From Devosia sp. Root413D1 (GTDB lineage: Bacteria; Pseudomonadota; Alphaproteobacteria; Rhizobiales; Devosiaceae), in contig NZ_LMEA01000009.1 in the NCBI RefSeq assembly GCF_001425235.1, forward strand, positions 1 to 64,000: a stretch of 64,000 nucleotides of DNA, in the 5' to 3' direction. The number at the start of each line of letters is the position of its first letter. The stretch's first letter is position 1. The position numbers and the translations under genes are program-made. Below the pieces are notes generated by a model, which did not search any database, was not told the DNA's origin, and saw only the letters and a program-made list of their open reading frames with translations. Below, piece after piece: positions 7,405 through 16,272 of the stretch.

Positions 7405-8118
7405 ATGACCTACAAGTGCGTTGTTTGTGGACGCTCTCCGACTGTTCGGTCTCATATCGTTCCGGCGGCGTTTGCTAGAGACCTACGTGATGACGAGCCG
7501 AATGTAGTGGTGGTGAACCCTGCTGAAGGAAGCGTGAAGTTCAGCCAAAGTGGAGAGTGGCATCCGGGCTTGTTGTGCGACCAACACGAACAGGCGCTTG
7601 GTGTGTTCGACGACTATGGGGTCAGATTTGCTCGGTCACTGAAGACTTACGGGGTCACGGAAAACACGATGGCCGTTTCGGTTAAGAACGATCGGCCCGA
7701 ACGCCTAGCGGGCTTCGCCTTGGCGGTGATCTGGCGCTGGCACTGGAAGCATCGACTGAATATCGGCGAAAGCCCCTTGGGCCCCTACGAATCGCCATTG
7801 CGGGAGCATCTTCTGGGGTCATCACCGTTTCCGGTTTCTTTGATTGTGACGAAACCCAACGTCACGATCGAAGGAATACCAGCCCCAATGGCGGCCGACC
7901 CTGTGCGAATACGTTTCGCCGGACGGAATTCCTACATTCTCCGCTTCGGAGTAATGGACATGATCGTCCGAATGGATCGCAACAAGTGGCCGGCGGAAAT
8001 CGAAGCTCACGACACGAGCGAACGTTCACCGGCGCACGTCTTGATTGAGCGCACGAAGGATATCCGAGGGATTCCTGCATTCCGACCGCTTATCGAAAGG
8101 TTCGGCGGCACGGCGTAA
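7405..8118 (+). CDS. Unrecognised protein with CxxC/SHIVP zinc site, HNH-like
   Basis: This 237-aa protein has an N-terminal zinc-type cluster: CVVC (Cys5, Cys8), SHIVP (His17) and LLCDQHE (Cys58, His61). That pattern, CxxC followed by SH-I/V-I/V-P and a later Cys pair, is common in HNH-like or treble-clef nuclease-related proteins of defence islands, but I cannot name a family. The remaining 170 residues are alpha/beta with a Trp-rich stretch (AVIWRWHWKH) and no obvious second catalytic motif. The ATG at 7405 is chosen for CCGGAGG at 7393-7399. It lies 115 bp after ietS in the same direction and shares its atypical composition, so it may be a third component or an independent cargo gene. Confidence 0.6.
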   Translation: MTYKCVVCGRSPTVRSHIVPAAFARDLRDDEPNVVVVNPAEGSVKFSQSGEWHPGLLCDQHEQALGVFDDYGVRFARSLKTYGVTENTMAVSVKNDRPERLAGFALAVIWRWHWKHRLNIGESPLGPYESPLREHLLGSSPFPVSLIVTKPNVTIEGIPAPMAADPVRIRFAGRNSYILRFGVMDMIVRMDRNKWPAEIEAHDTSERSPAHVLIERTKDIRGIPAFRPLIERFGGTA

Positions 8119-8351
8119 TCAGCTCACCACCGCGACCGAGCTGGGGAGCCTAAGCTGTGACCGGCAGGCTTGGCGGGCGGAGGTCGCATGGCCCAATCAG
8201 CGTCGGCACGCCAATCGTGGCTCGGCGCAAATCCAGAACCCTAGGTCCATAGGATAGTTTAGGTCGCCCCGTGCCCTCGGTCCGGCGCTCTCTCGCCAAT
8301 CCATCTGTGGCCCACCCGCAACAACGCCGCCACAACTGCATCCCTCCACCC

Positions 8352-8374
8352 ATCAAGTCATCATATGACTTGAT
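8352..8374. promoter_or_regulatory. Perfect 10-bp inverted repeat before the outer-membrane protein gene
   Basis: ATCAAGTCAT and ATGACTTGAT are exact complements separated by CAT, and lie 33 bp before the GTG start. The size and spacing fit an operator for a dimeric regulator rather than a terminator, because no T-run follows. The regulator is unknown. Confidence 0.6.
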
Positions 8375-8406
8375 ATAGCCGAGTAATAACTCTTGGAGGT
8401 CGATTC

Positions 8407-9291
8407 GTGTTCCGTTCGTTCATGTTGTGCGTTAGCGCCCTGGCGCTGGTTTCGGGGGCTGAGGCTGCTGATCTGTTCATCGACACTGCGTATGAGGCGC
8501 CCGTTGCTGAATCCTATGGCCTCCGCGGGGTGGTTGAGCTTGGTGGGCTCGGCCGCATGGCGCAGGAGGACGGCGGCGATTTCAGTAGTTTCGGCGGGCT
8601 CTATGGCGCCTTCGCCATCGAAGGCCAGTACGATGCGCTGGTGCTCGGGCTCGATGGCTATGGCGAGTGGCTGGCGATCGAAGACAGCGATCCGAACGTC
8701 ACCAACGGCAATCTCGGCGTGCTCGGCGCGCAGGTCGGCATGCGGATGGACAATTGGTATCTCGGCGGCTTCGGCACGCTTGCCACCTATCCCGATGCCG
8801 AGACCGTGGATCAGTTCGTCGGCTATGCCGCGGGCGTCCAGGCGGCAGTGGATATCGATAGCGCCAAGCTAGTCGGCCGGCTCGGCTATGCCTTCGCCCC
8901 CAACGACGATTTCGACAATGACGACGAGGGCTTTGTCGGGCCGTTCGCCGAAATCGGCGCGGCCTATGCCCTGTCGAGCGATTTCGCCGTGATGGCCAAT
9001 GTCGGCTATGGCTTCAGCGCCAACTTCGACGTGTCCAACGATCCGGGCGAATATGTGAACTGGGGTCTCAAGGCGGCTTACCGGCTGCCGGGCGATCTCA
9101 ACCTCAACCTCGTCGCCTCCTATGAGGGCATGCACGCCTTCGACCAGGACGACGAGTCGAACACCACCCATACCGTAAAGCTCGGGATCTCGATCCCGTT
9201 CGGCGACGAGGGCACCGCGATCGATGCGTTGCGTCCGCTGGCGAGCCCGACCGCGCCGTTCCGCGCTTCGGTCTCGGCCGACGTCCTGTAA
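8407..9291 (+). CDS. Outer-membrane beta-barrel protein with signal peptide
   Basis: This 294-aa product starts at GTG with GGAGG at 8395-8399. Residues 1-20 form a signal peptide ending SGAEAAD. The remainder is a series of alternating aromatic/hydrophobic strands separated by acidic, Gly-rich turns (for example GFGTLATYPDAETVDQFVGY and DDFDNDDEGFVGPF), as in small alphaproteobacterial outer-membrane barrels. It lacks a clear family name and a typical C-terminal aromatic residue. The acidic loops suggest cation preference or Ca2+ binding, which is only an inference. It has its own operator-like repeat and terminator, so it is a single-gene unit. Confidence 0.7.
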   Translation: MFRSFMLCVSALALVSGAEAADLFIDTAYEAPVAESYGLRGVVELGGLGRMAQEDGGDFSSFGGLYGAFAIEGQYDALVLGLDGYGEWLAIEDSDPNVTNGNLGVLGAQVGMRMDNWYLGGFGTLATYPDAETVDQFVGYAAGVQAAVDIDSAKLVGRLGYAFAPNDDFDNDDEGFVGPFAEIGAAYALSSDFAVMANVGYGFSANFDVSNDPGEYVNWGLKAAYRLPGDLNLNLVASYEGMHAFDQDDESNTTHTVKLGISIPFGDEGTAIDALRPLASPTAPFRASVSADVL

Positions 9292-9315
9292 CCGCATCCG
9301 ACCGACGACCTGAAG

Positions 9316-9340
9316 AGGCCGGCGCCTGGCGCCGGCCTTT
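9316..9340 (+). terminator. Rho-independent terminator after the beta-barrel gene
   Basis: AGGCCGGCGC and GCGCCGGCCT form a perfect 10-bp stem with a 3-nt loop, followed by TTGACTTTT. Confidence 0.8.
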
Positions 9341-9450
9341 GACTTTTGCGGGCCATGCGCCGAGGATTCGGCGGCTGGCGCTGAGTCTGGGGCAGTGCGG
9401 CGCCTCCATTTACGGATCAGGCCTGATCAGCTAATTGCTGGTTGATGGTT

Positions 9451-9464
9451 GATCGTCAGCAATC
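9451..9464 (+). promoter_or_regulatory. Operator-like site A (GATCGTCAGCAATC)
   Basis: This site differs at one base from the consensus GATTGTCAGCAATC found at four other places in the window. It ends 11 bp before the GntR start codon, consistent with autoregulation. A partial second element, AATTGCTG, is at 9433-9440. Confidence 0.6.
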
Positions 9465-9475
9465 GCGGAGGGCTT

Positions 9476-10165
9476 ATGGCCAAGTTGACTAGCCTGAAGT
9501 CCGAAAAGCGCCTGCTCGATCGGCAGGCCGCCGATGGGATTCGCACCCACATTCTCGAGGGCATTCTGCCCGCCGGCGGGCGCTTGCTCGAGACCCAGCT
9601 GTCCGAGGAGCTCGAGGTCAGCCGCGGCACGGTGCGCGCCGCGCTGGCGCAGCTGGCGCGCGAAGGGCTGGTGCAGCAGGTGGCGTTCACCCGCTGGCAG
9701 GTGTCCGAGACCTCGCCGCGCGATGCCTGGGAGCTCTATACGCTGCGCGCCGCGCTCGAAGGGCTGGCGGCGCGGCTGGCGGCCGAGCACGGCGTCGCCG
9801 CCGACCACAAGCGGCTCAAATCTACCGTCGCCGAACTGACGCGCGCCGTGAAGGACAAGCGCTTCGAGGATGTGACCGACATCGATTTCCGCCTGCACCA
9901 GGAGATCGTCGAGATCGCCAAGCACCGGCGGCTGGCCGAGCAGCATGGCTTCATCATGCAGCAGGTGCGCTTCCACATGGTGCATTCGGGGTTCTTCCCC
10001 AAGGACTATGCGGCGCTGGTCGATGAGCATGCGGCGCTGATCGGCGCAGTGATCGAGCGCCAGCCCGATCTCGCCGAACAGCTGGCCAAGAGCCACAACG
10101 AGGCCGAGGTGAAGCTGCTGGCCGCACACACCGAAGAGAACCCGCGCACCGTAACCGCTTCCTGA
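9476..10165 (+). CDS. GntR-family regulator (FCD type), probable regulator of the catabolic island
   Basis: This 229-aa protein has a winged helix-turn-helix at about residues 15-75, with the usual LSEELEVSRGTVRAALAQL recognition region. An all-helical FCD ligand-binding domain spans about 85-220, with metal/ligand-type residues in DIDFRLHQEIVEIA (D, H) and later His residues. FCD regulators usually sense sugar acids or carboxylates and repress transport and catabolic genes. The ATG at 9476 is chosen for GGAGGG at 9467-9472. A copy of the 14-bp motif immediately precedes it and others precede uxaA, the TRAP genes and the BNR genes, so it is the best candidate to control them. Confidence 0.88.
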   Translation: MAKLTSLKSEKRLLDRQAADGIRTHILEGILPAGGRLLETQLSEELEVSRGTVRAALAQLAREGLVQQVAFTRWQVSETSPRDAWELYTLRAALEGLAARLAAEHGVAADHKRLKSTVAELTRAVKDKRFEDVTDIDFRLHQEIVEIAKHRRLAEQHGFIMQQVRFHMVHSGFFPKDYAALVDEHAALIGAVIERQPDLAEQLAKSHNEAEVKLLAAHTEENPRTVTAS

Positions 10166-10265
10166 GGTGCTGAGCTAGGGATTCCGGCCCTGTGCACGCT
10201 GCGTTAGCCGCAATAGGGTGACGCTGGGTATGCGAACCCGGGCGCTGCAAGTCCCCCCAACTCGG

Positions 10266-10350
10266 TGTCATCCCCCGCGAAAGCGGGGACCTCCGTTTGC
10301 GATCGCGCAACGGCCAAGAAAACAGAGGTTCCCGCTTTCGCAGGAATGAC
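10266..10350. repeat. Palindromic repeat, family B, full copy
   Basis: The arms GTGTCATCCCCCGCGAAAGC and the complement ending CGCTTTCGCAGGAATGAC enclose the spacer GCGATCGCGCAACGGCC. It is very close to the copy at 1536-1616. Confidence 0.8.
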
Positions 10351-10432
10351 CCGGTGGGTGGGGCGCGACCTAGTGCATATGCGCGAAGGTGGGGGATATC
10401 TCGGCCTCAGCGGATGCAGCGGCATCCCACTA

Positions 10433-10457
10433 GGTTCCCGCCTTCGCGGGAATGACC
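10433..10457. repeat. Palindromic repeat, family B, half copy
   Basis: Only one arm, GGTTCCCGCCTTCGCGGGAA followed by TGAC, is present. It is probably a decayed or partial element. Confidence 0.65.
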
Positions 10458-10544
10458 CCGGCGGTGCGCTGAGCCGCTGTGCTTCGCCTTATGGTGGTTT
10501 CGCTAGCCGGCAGGGTAGAAAATCCGGCTGGTCTTCGCGCTGCT

Positions 10545-10558
10545 GATTGCTGACAATC
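10545..10558 (-). promoter_or_regulatory. Operator-like site B (GATTGCTGACAATC)
   Basis: The reverse complement is exactly GATTGTCAGCAATC. The site is 41 bp before the uxaA-like start. GATTG and CAATC form symmetric half-sites. Confidence 0.65.
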
Positions 10559-10598
10559 GACGATTAGTGTGATTGTCTCTTCCCGAGGAGAGACGCTC

Positions 10599-12131
10599 AT
10601 GGCTGGTCAGGTCGCTGCGGTGCTGCAGCTGAAGCCCGGGGACGAGGTGGGGATCGCGCTGCGTGATCTCCATGCCGGCGAGGCGTTGGCGCCCTTTCCC
10701 GGCGTCGCCGCCACCGACATCCCGTTCGGGCACAAGGTGGCGCTGGTGGAACTTCGGCCGGGCGCCGCGGTGCACCGGTTCGGCCAACCGATCGGACTGG
10801 CGCGTCAGGCGATCGCCGCGGGCGCGCATGTCCATCTCCACAATCTCGGCTTCGAGACCTCGATGGCCGGCCATGCCATAGGCACCCGGCTCTCCAACGC
10901 GCCGCTCAGGCCGAAGGCCGAGATCCCGAGTTTTGACGGCATCGTGCGCGTCGATGGGCGGGTCGCGACCCGCAACTATGTCGGCGTGCTCACCTCGGTG
11001 AACTGCTCGTCGCTGGTGGCGCGGATGATTGCCGATCATTTCCGCGATCCCCTGCGGCTCGCTCCCTATCCCGGTGTCGATGGGGTGGTGGCATTGACCC
11101 ATAAATCCGGCTGCAGCGTCGCCGACGGCTCGATGTCGATGTCGATGCTGCGGCGGACGCTCGGCGGCTATGCCCGTCACCCCAATTTCGCGGGCGTGCT
11201 GCTGGTCGGACTGGGCTGCGAGGACAATCAGATCGACCAGCTGATCGACGAGGAGCAGTTGGAACTCGGCGACGAACTCAACAAGCTGGTGATGCAGGAG
11301 ACCGGTGGCACCCGCACCTCGATCGGCCGCGGCATCGAGCTGGTCGAGGCGATGCTGGAGCGTGCTGCCCAGGCCAAGCGTCAGCCGGTGCCGGTGAGCG
11401 AGATCATCGTCGGGCTGCAATGCGGCGGCTCGGACAGCTTTTCCGGCATTTCCGCCAACCCGGCGCTCGGCGCCGCGGTCGACCGGCTGGTGGCCTCGGG
11501 CGGTACGGCGATCCTCGCCGAAACGCCGGAGATCTACGGCGCCGAGAACCTGCTGCTCGAACGCGCCGTGACCAAGGACGTGGGCGAGAAGCTGCTCGGC
11601 CTGCTCGACTGGTGGGAGGACTATACCCGCAACGAGCCGCAGGGCTTCGACAACAACCCTTCGCCCGGCAACAAGGCCGGCGGGCTCACCACCATCCTCG
11701 AAAAATCCCTCGGCGCGGTGGCGAAGGGTGGCACCACCAACCTCACCGATGTCATCGGCTACGCCCAGCCGCTCGCCACCAGGGGCCTGGTCTTCATGGA
11801 TTCACCGGGGTTCGATCCGATGTCGGCGACCGGGCAGGTGGCGAGCGGCGCCAACCTCATCGCCTTCACCACCGGACGCGGCTCCTGTTTCGGCTGCCGG
11901 CCATCGCCCTCGATCAAGCTCGCCACCAACACCGCGATGTTCCGGCGCATGGAAGAGGACATGGATATCAATTGCGGCGCCATCCTCGATGACGAAGCCT
12001 CGATCGACGAGATGGGCGAGCTGGTGTTCCGCGAGATGATCGCCACCGCCTCGGGCAAGCCGACCAAGAGCGAATTGCTGGGCTATGGCGAAGACGAGTT
12101 CGCCCCCTGGCACGTCAATGCCTGGCTGTAG
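10599..12131 (+). CDS. UxaA-family sugar-acid dehydratase (altronate/galactarate type)
   Basis: This 510-aa protein combines an N-terminal SAF domain (about 8-85, with GHKVALVEL and GAHVHLHNLG) with a UxaA/GarD-type dehydratase body. The body includes GRVATRNYVGVL, LTHKSGCSV, the Cys in VGLQCGGSDSFSG, and the C-terminal TGRGSCFGC. The family eliminates water from altronate, galactarate and related sugar acids to give 2-keto-3-deoxy products, using Fe2+. Both halves, separate in some relatives, are fused here as usual. The start at 10599 follows GAGGAGAG. The exact substrate is unknown, but the following tautomerase and hydantoinase-like genes suggest an unusual acid. Confidence 0.85.
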   Translation: MAGQVAAVLQLKPGDEVGIALRDLHAGEALAPFPGVAATDIPFGHKVALVELRPGAAVHRFGQPIGLARQAIAAGAHVHLHNLGFETSMAGHAIGTRLSNAPLRPKAEIPSFDGIVRVDGRVATRNYVGVLTSVNCSSLVARMIADHFRDPLRLAPYPGVDGVVALTHKSGCSVADGSMSMSMLRRTLGGYARHPNFAGVLLVGLGCEDNQIDQLIDEEQLELGDELNKLVMQETGGTRTSIGRGIELVEAMLERAAQAKRQPVPVSEIIVGLQCGGSDSFSGISANPALGAAVDRLVASGGTAILAETPEIYGAENLLLERAVTKDVGEKLLGLLDWWEDYTRNEPQGFDNNPSPGNKAGGLTTILEKSLGAVAKGGTTNLTDVIGYAQPLATRGLVFMDSPGFDPMSATGQVASGANLIAFTTGRGSCFGCRPSPSIKLATNTAMFRRMEEDMDINCGAILDDEASIDEMGELVFREMIATASGKPTKSELLGYGEDEFAPWHVNAWL

Positions 12132-12180
12132 GAGTTTCGCAGATCAAAGAGAGTTTCACGGATGATTGACCCAAACTCGA

Positions 12181-12260
12181 TGTCATCCCAGCGAAAGCTG
12201 GGACCCAACTCACCGCCAGCGCCAGCCGATGGCTGGGTCCCAGCTTTCGCTGGGATGACA
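12181..12260. repeat. Palindromic repeat, family B variant (CCCAGCGAAAGCTGGG)
   Basis: The arms TGTCATCCCAGCGAAAGCTG and CAGCTTTCGCTGGGATGACA are exact complements. The same variant recurs at 36560-36640 and 54784-54863. Confidence 0.85.
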
Positions 12261-12349
12261 GCCGGTGGGTGTGGCGAGCGTTGAGTCCAAGCACCTCGCT
12301 GCCGCCGAGGCGTGAACGCTCAAACCACCCGACTTCAGGAGATACCGCA

Positions 12350-12535
12350 ATGCCGATGATCAAGGTCGAGCTGCTCAAGGGGCGCAGCATCGAACAGAAG
12401 CGCGAGTTCGCGGAGATCGTGACGCGCGAGACCGCCCGCATCCTCAAATGCCGGCCGGAGGTCGTCGACATCGTCTTTCACGATATCGAGCCGCATGACT
12501 GGGCCAATGGCGGCAAACTCAATTCCGACAAGTAG
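12350..12535 (+). CDS. 4-oxalocrotonate tautomerase-family protein
   Basis: This 61-aa protein has the size of 4-OT subunits and begins MPMIKVELLKGRS, so removal of Met would expose the catalytic Pro1. A helix (EQKREFAEIVTRETARIL) and a second strand (VDIVFHDI) complete the beta-alpha-beta unit. Family members act as hexamers or trimers on enol/keto acids. AGGAG precedes the ATG at 12350. It ends 3 bp before the hydantoinase A-like gene, so it is in one operon with it. It may isomerise an intermediate between the dehydratase and the later enzymes, which is an inference from position. Confidence 0.85.
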   Translation: MPMIKVELLKGRSIEQKREFAEIVTRETARILKCRPEVVDIVFHDIEPHDWANGGKLNSDK

Positions 12536-12538
12536 CCG

Positions 12539-14617
12539 ATGACCCACAGCGCCCGCCTCAGCGTCGATATCGGCGGCACCTTTACCGACCTCGTCTTGTT
12601 GCGCAGCGATGGCGCCAGCTTTTCGGCCAAGGTGAGTTCCACCCCCGAGGCGCCGGAGGATGCGCTGGTCATCGGTATGCTCGAGGTGCTGGCGGCAGCG
12701 GAGCTTCGTCCCGACGGGCTCACCGAAGTGCTGCACGGCACCACCGTCGGCTCCAACACGCTGCTGCAGAAACTGGGCGCCCGCTGCGGGCTGATCACCA
12801 CGCGCGGCTTTCGCGACGTGCTGGAGATCGGCCGGCTGCGCACCCCCGGCATGTTCGACCTCACCTGGGATAAGCCGGAGCCGCTGGTGGCGCGCCGCTA
12901 TCGGCTCGAAGCCACGGAGCGGGTGCGGGCCGATGGCACGGTGATGACGCCGCTGCGGCTCGACGACGTGCTGGCGGCAGGGCGGTTCTTCGCCGCCGAA
13001 GGGATCGAGTCGGTCGCCATCTGCTTTCTCAACTCCTACAAGAACCCGGTGCACGAGCGGCAGGCGGCGACCGCCTTTGCCGAGGCTTTCCCCGGCATCG
13101 CGGTCACCGCCTCGGTGGATGTGCTGCCCGAAGCTGGTGAATACGAGCGCACTTCGACCACGGCGGTGAATGCCTATGTGCTGCCGCCGCTGCGCGGTTA
13201 CCTGACCCGGCTGGAGCAGAAGTTGCGGGCCCATGGAGTGACGGCGCCGCTGTTGATCGGCAACTCCAATGGCGGGCTATCCTCGGCCCGCGTGGCGCAG
13301 CAAAAGCCGGTGTTCTTTATTTCCTCGGGCCGCTCCTCCGGTGCGGTGGGCGCGCTGCGGCTCGGCGCCGCCACCGATGAAGCCAACCTCGTTGCCTTCG
13401 ACATGGGCGGCACCACGGCATCGGCGGCGCTGATCCATCGCGGCGTCCTGGCGCGCACGCACGAATATGAGTTCCGGGCCGGCATGTCGGTGCCGTCGCG
13501 TTTCATCAAGGCGGGCGGCTACATGATGCGGGTGCCCACTGTCGATGTCGCCGAGGTCGGCAACGGCGCGGGCTCGATCGCCGCCATCGATCCGGCGGGG
13601 CTGCTGACCGTCGGGCCGCGCTCCGCCGGGGCAGCGCCCGGGCCGGTGTGCTACGGCCGCGGTGGCACGCAGCCGACCGTCACCGATGCCAATGTGGTGC
13701 TCGGCCTGCTGCCGCCACGCCTCGCCGGTGGCAGCCTGTCGCTCGATATCGCGGCGGCCCGCGCCGCCATCGATCGCCAGCTGGCGCAGCCGCTGGGGCT
13801 CAGCATCGAAGCGGCGGCCTATGGCATCCGCGAGATCGCCAACGCCAACATGGTGCGCGCTATCCGGGCGGTGACGGTGGAGCGCGGGCTCGACCCGCGC
13901 GACCTGACACTCCTCGCCTTCGGCGGCTCGGGCCCGGTGCATGCGGCGGATCTGGCGCGAACGCTCGGCATCACCCGCGTGCTGTTCCCGCCCTCGCCTG
14001 GCGTGTTCACTGCCATGGGCATGCTGGCCGGCACCGTGGAGCATCACGAGTTGCGGGCGCTCGCCGGCCGGCTCGACCGCGTCGATGCAGCGGAGGTCGT
14101 GGCGCTCTCGGCCGAGATGCAGCGAGCTGCGGTCGCGCAGCTCACGGCCCAGGGTTACCCTGCCGCGGCCATCGCCTGCAGCTATGAGATCGACCTCAGG
14201 CTCGATGGCCAGGACGCCGCTCTGTCGATCCCGTTCGACCGGTTCGATGCGGCGGTGCTCCGGCCCGCCTTTATCGCCGCCTATCGCGACAGCTATGGCT
14301 ACACCCCAACCGATGCGGTCGAGGCAGTGGCGCTGCGGCTCCACGCCCGTGCGCAGAACTCCGAGCCGCTGGATTTCCGCGCCCTCAAGGCCGGCGACCC
14401 CGGCGATGGCGAAGCAAACGCCGCCCGGCGCGAGGTGCATTTCGGTCGTGGTGGAGCGCAACTGACGCCGGTGCTGCGTCGCGCGGCGGTGACCGGCGCC
14501 ATCGATGGACCTGTGATCATCGAGGGCCCGGATACCACCATCGTCATTCCATCAGGCGCACGCGTTGCGCCCAATGCCACCGGCAGCCTCGTCGCCACGC
14601 TGGAGCCGGTCCGATGA
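12539..14617 (+). CDS. hyuA: Hydantoinase A/oxoprolinase-like subunit
   Basis: This 692-aa protein starts with the actin-fold ATPase signature LSVDIGGTFTDLVLL (residues 8-22). It continues with VLHGTTVGSNTLLQ, the central DMGGTTASAAL and the C-terminal LAFGGSGPVHAADLA, all characteristic of the HyuA/5-oxoprolinase alpha family. Such enzymes use ATP to open lactam or hydantoin rings or, in acetone and acetophenone carboxylases, to activate a substrate. The substrate cannot be told from sequence. It begins 3 bp after the tautomerase stop and overlaps hyuB by ATGA, implying coupled translation of both subunits. Confidence 0.85.
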   Translation: MTHSARLSVDIGGTFTDLVLLRSDGASFSAKVSSTPEAPEDALVIGMLEVLAAAELRPDGLTEVLHGTTVGSNTLLQKLGARCGLITTRGFRDVLEIGRLRTPGMFDLTWDKPEPLVARRYRLEATERVRADGTVMTPLRLDDVLAAGRFFAAEGIESVAICFLNSYKNPVHERQAATAFAEAFPGIAVTASVDVLPEAGEYERTSTTAVNAYVLPPLRGYLTRLEQKLRAHGVTAPLLIGNSNGGLSSARVAQQKPVFFISSGRSSGAVGALRLGAATDEANLVAFDMGGTTASAALIHRGVLARTHEYEFRAGMSVPSRFIKAGGYMMRVPTVDVAEVGNGAGSIAAIDPAGLLTVGPRSAGAAPGPVCYGRGGTQPTVTDANVVLGLLPPRLAGGSLSLDIAAARAAIDRQLAQPLGLSIEAAAYGIREIANANMVRAIRAVTVERGLDPRDLTLLAFGGSGPVHAADLARTLGITRVLFPPSPGVFTAMGMLAGTVEHHELRALAGRLDRVDAAEVVALSAEMQRAAVAQLTAQGYPAAAIACSYEIDLRLDGQDAALSIPFDRFDAAVLRPAFIAAYRDSYGYTPTDAVEAVALRLHARAQNSEPLDFRALKAGDPGDGEANAARREVHFGRGGAQLTPVLRRAAVTGAIDGPVIIEGPDTTIVIPSGARVAPNATGSLVATLEPVR

Positions 14618-16272
14618 ACGCCCTCGACCCCATCACCTTCGCGGTCATCAAATCCGGGCTCGATACCATCGTCGACGACATGGCCTATGCGGTGATGCGC
14701 ACTGCCCGTTCGCCGATCGTCCGCGACGTGCTCGATTACTCGGTGACCATCTGCGACGCCGAGGGGCGCATCCTCAGCCAGGCCAAGACCGTGGCACTGC
14801 ATCTGGGGGCGGTTCCCGACGCGATCGAGGTGGTGCGGAGCCGCTTCGCAGGCGACCTGTTCCCCGGCGACGTGATCGTCCTCAACGATCCCTATGACGG
14901 CGGCATGCACCTGCCTGACATCTTCATGTTCAAGCCGATCTTTGCAGGGGAACGGCTGCTCGGCTTCTCCGTGGTGATCGCGCACCATTGCGATGTCGGC
15001 GGCCGGGTGCCGGGTTCGAACGCTTCGGATTCGACCGAGATCTTCCAGGAGGGGCTGCGCATCGCCCCGATGAAGCTCTACGAGCGCGGCCGCCCCAACC
15101 GCACGCTCCTGACCATCATCGAAAAGAACGTGCGCCTGCCCGAACTGGTGCTGGGCGATCTCGATGCGCAATATGCCACCTGCAATATCGGCGAGCGCGA
15201 AATGCTGCGGTTGTTCGAGCGTCACGGCGACGAGCTGGAGCGCTATTTCGACCGGCTGATCGACTATGGCGAGGCGCTGACACGCAAGGCGATCGCCAGT
15301 TGGCCGGATGGGGAATACCGCTTCACCGACTATATCGATGGCGATGGCTTCTCACTGGCGCCGATCCCGATCGTCTGCTGCATCACCGTGAAGGGCGACC
15401 ATCTCTGGGTGGATTTCACCGGCTCGTCGCCGCAGGTGAAAGGCGCCATCAACGCGACGCTGAGCTTCGTCAAATCCGCAACCTATCTCACCATCCGCTG
15501 CGCCCTCGACCACGACGTGCCCAACAATGCCGGGGTCTATCGCTGCATCACGGTGACGGCGCCGGAAGGCTCGATCCTCAACCCGCGCATGCCGGCGCCG
15601 GTCGCGGCGCGCGCCCTCACCGGCTATCGCGTTGTCGACACCGTAATGGGGGCGCTGGCGCAGATCGCGCCGAAAAAGCTGATGGCGGCCGGCGAGGGCG
15701 GCAATACCGTGGTGGCGATCGGCGGCTATCACGGTGAGCCGCCAAAACCCTTCGTCTTCGTCGATATGATCAACGGCGCCTGGGGCGGCCGAGCCGACAA
15801 GGACGGGGTCGAGGGCATCACCAACCCCAGCCAGAACATGTCGAACCTCCCCATCGAAACCATCGAGGCGCGCTATCCGCTGCTGATGGAGGAATATGCG
15901 CTGAGGCCGGATTCGGGCGGCGCCGGCGAGTTTCGTGGTGGGCTTGGGTTGGTGCGGCAGTATCGACTGCTGGCCGAGAGCGCCGTGCTGCAGTTGCGCG
16001 CCGACCGCCACGAGCATTCGCCCTATGGCCTGTTCGGCGGCGGTCCGGCAGCCTCGTCGCGCAACCTGATCGATCGCGGTGCGGGCTTCGAGGTGCTGCC
16101 GGCCAAGGTGACGCTGGAGATCGGCAAGGACACAGTGATCCGGCACGAGCAGGCCGGCGGTGGCGGCTGGGGCGATCCGCAGCGGCGCGCGCGCCCCGCG
16201 ATCGAGGCCGACATCGCCAATGGCAAGGTGACGCCCGAAGCGGCGGCGAAGGATTATGGGAGCAAGCGATGA
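14614..16272 (+). CDS. hyuB: Hydantoinase B/oxoprolinase-like subunit
   Basis: This 552-aa protein matches the HyuB family. It starts with DPITFAVIKSGLDTIVDDMA, has VLDYSVTICDAEGR, the metal-site-like NDPYDGGMHLPDIFMFKPIF and HHCDVGGRVPGSNA, and near the C-terminus GGAGEFRGGLGLVRQYR. It forms a complex with the HyuA subunit in ATP-dependent ring-opening or carboxylating enzymes. Start and stop overlap the neighbours by 4 bp on both sides, so hyuA, hyuB and the SDR form a tight operon. Confidence 0.87.
   Translation: MNALDPITFAVIKSGLDTIVDDMAYAVMRTARSPIVRDVLDYSVTICDAEGRILSQAKTVALHLGAVPDAIEVVRSRFAGDLFPGDVIVLNDPYDGGMHLPDIFMFKPIFAGERLLGFSVVIAHHCDVGGRVPGSNASDSTEIFQEGLRIAPMKLYERGRPNRTLLTIIEKNVRLPELVLGDLDAQYATCNIGEREMLRLFERHGDELERYFDRLIDYGEALTRKAIASWPDGEYRFTDYIDGDGFSLAPIPIVCCITVKGDHLWVDFTGSSPQVKGAINATLSFVKSATYLTIRCALDHDVPNNAGVYRCITVTAPEGSILNPRMPAPVAARALTGYRVVDTVMGALAQIAPKKLMAAGEGGNTVVAIGGYHGEPPKPFVFVDMINGAWGGRADKDGVEGITNPSQNMSNLPIETIEARYPLLMEEYALRPDSGGAGEFRGGLGLVRQYRLLAESAVLQLRADRHEHSPYGLFGGGPAASSRNLIDRGAGFEVLPAKVTLEIGKDTVIRHEQAGGGGWGDPQRRARPAIEADIANGKVTPEAAAKDYGSKR

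Larger units (their letters stand above)
10166..10598. other. Gap between gntR and the uxaA-like gene
   Basis: This 433-bp region contains one full and one half family-B palindromic repeat, then operator-like site B and the ribosome site GAGGAGAG. Short open frames here coincide with the repeats and are not considered genes. Confidence 0.55.

Noticed and set aside
3345-8406. Integrative element flanked by attachment sites at tRNA-Ser
   Set aside because: No integrase gene and no second copy of the tRNA 3' end were found up to 8406. The block is called accessory only from gene content and composition.
13277-14461. Minus-strand open frame (394 codons) opposite the hydantoinase A-like gene
   Set aside because: Arg/His/Gly-rich composition, no recognisable domains, and complete overlap with a confidently assigned gene.
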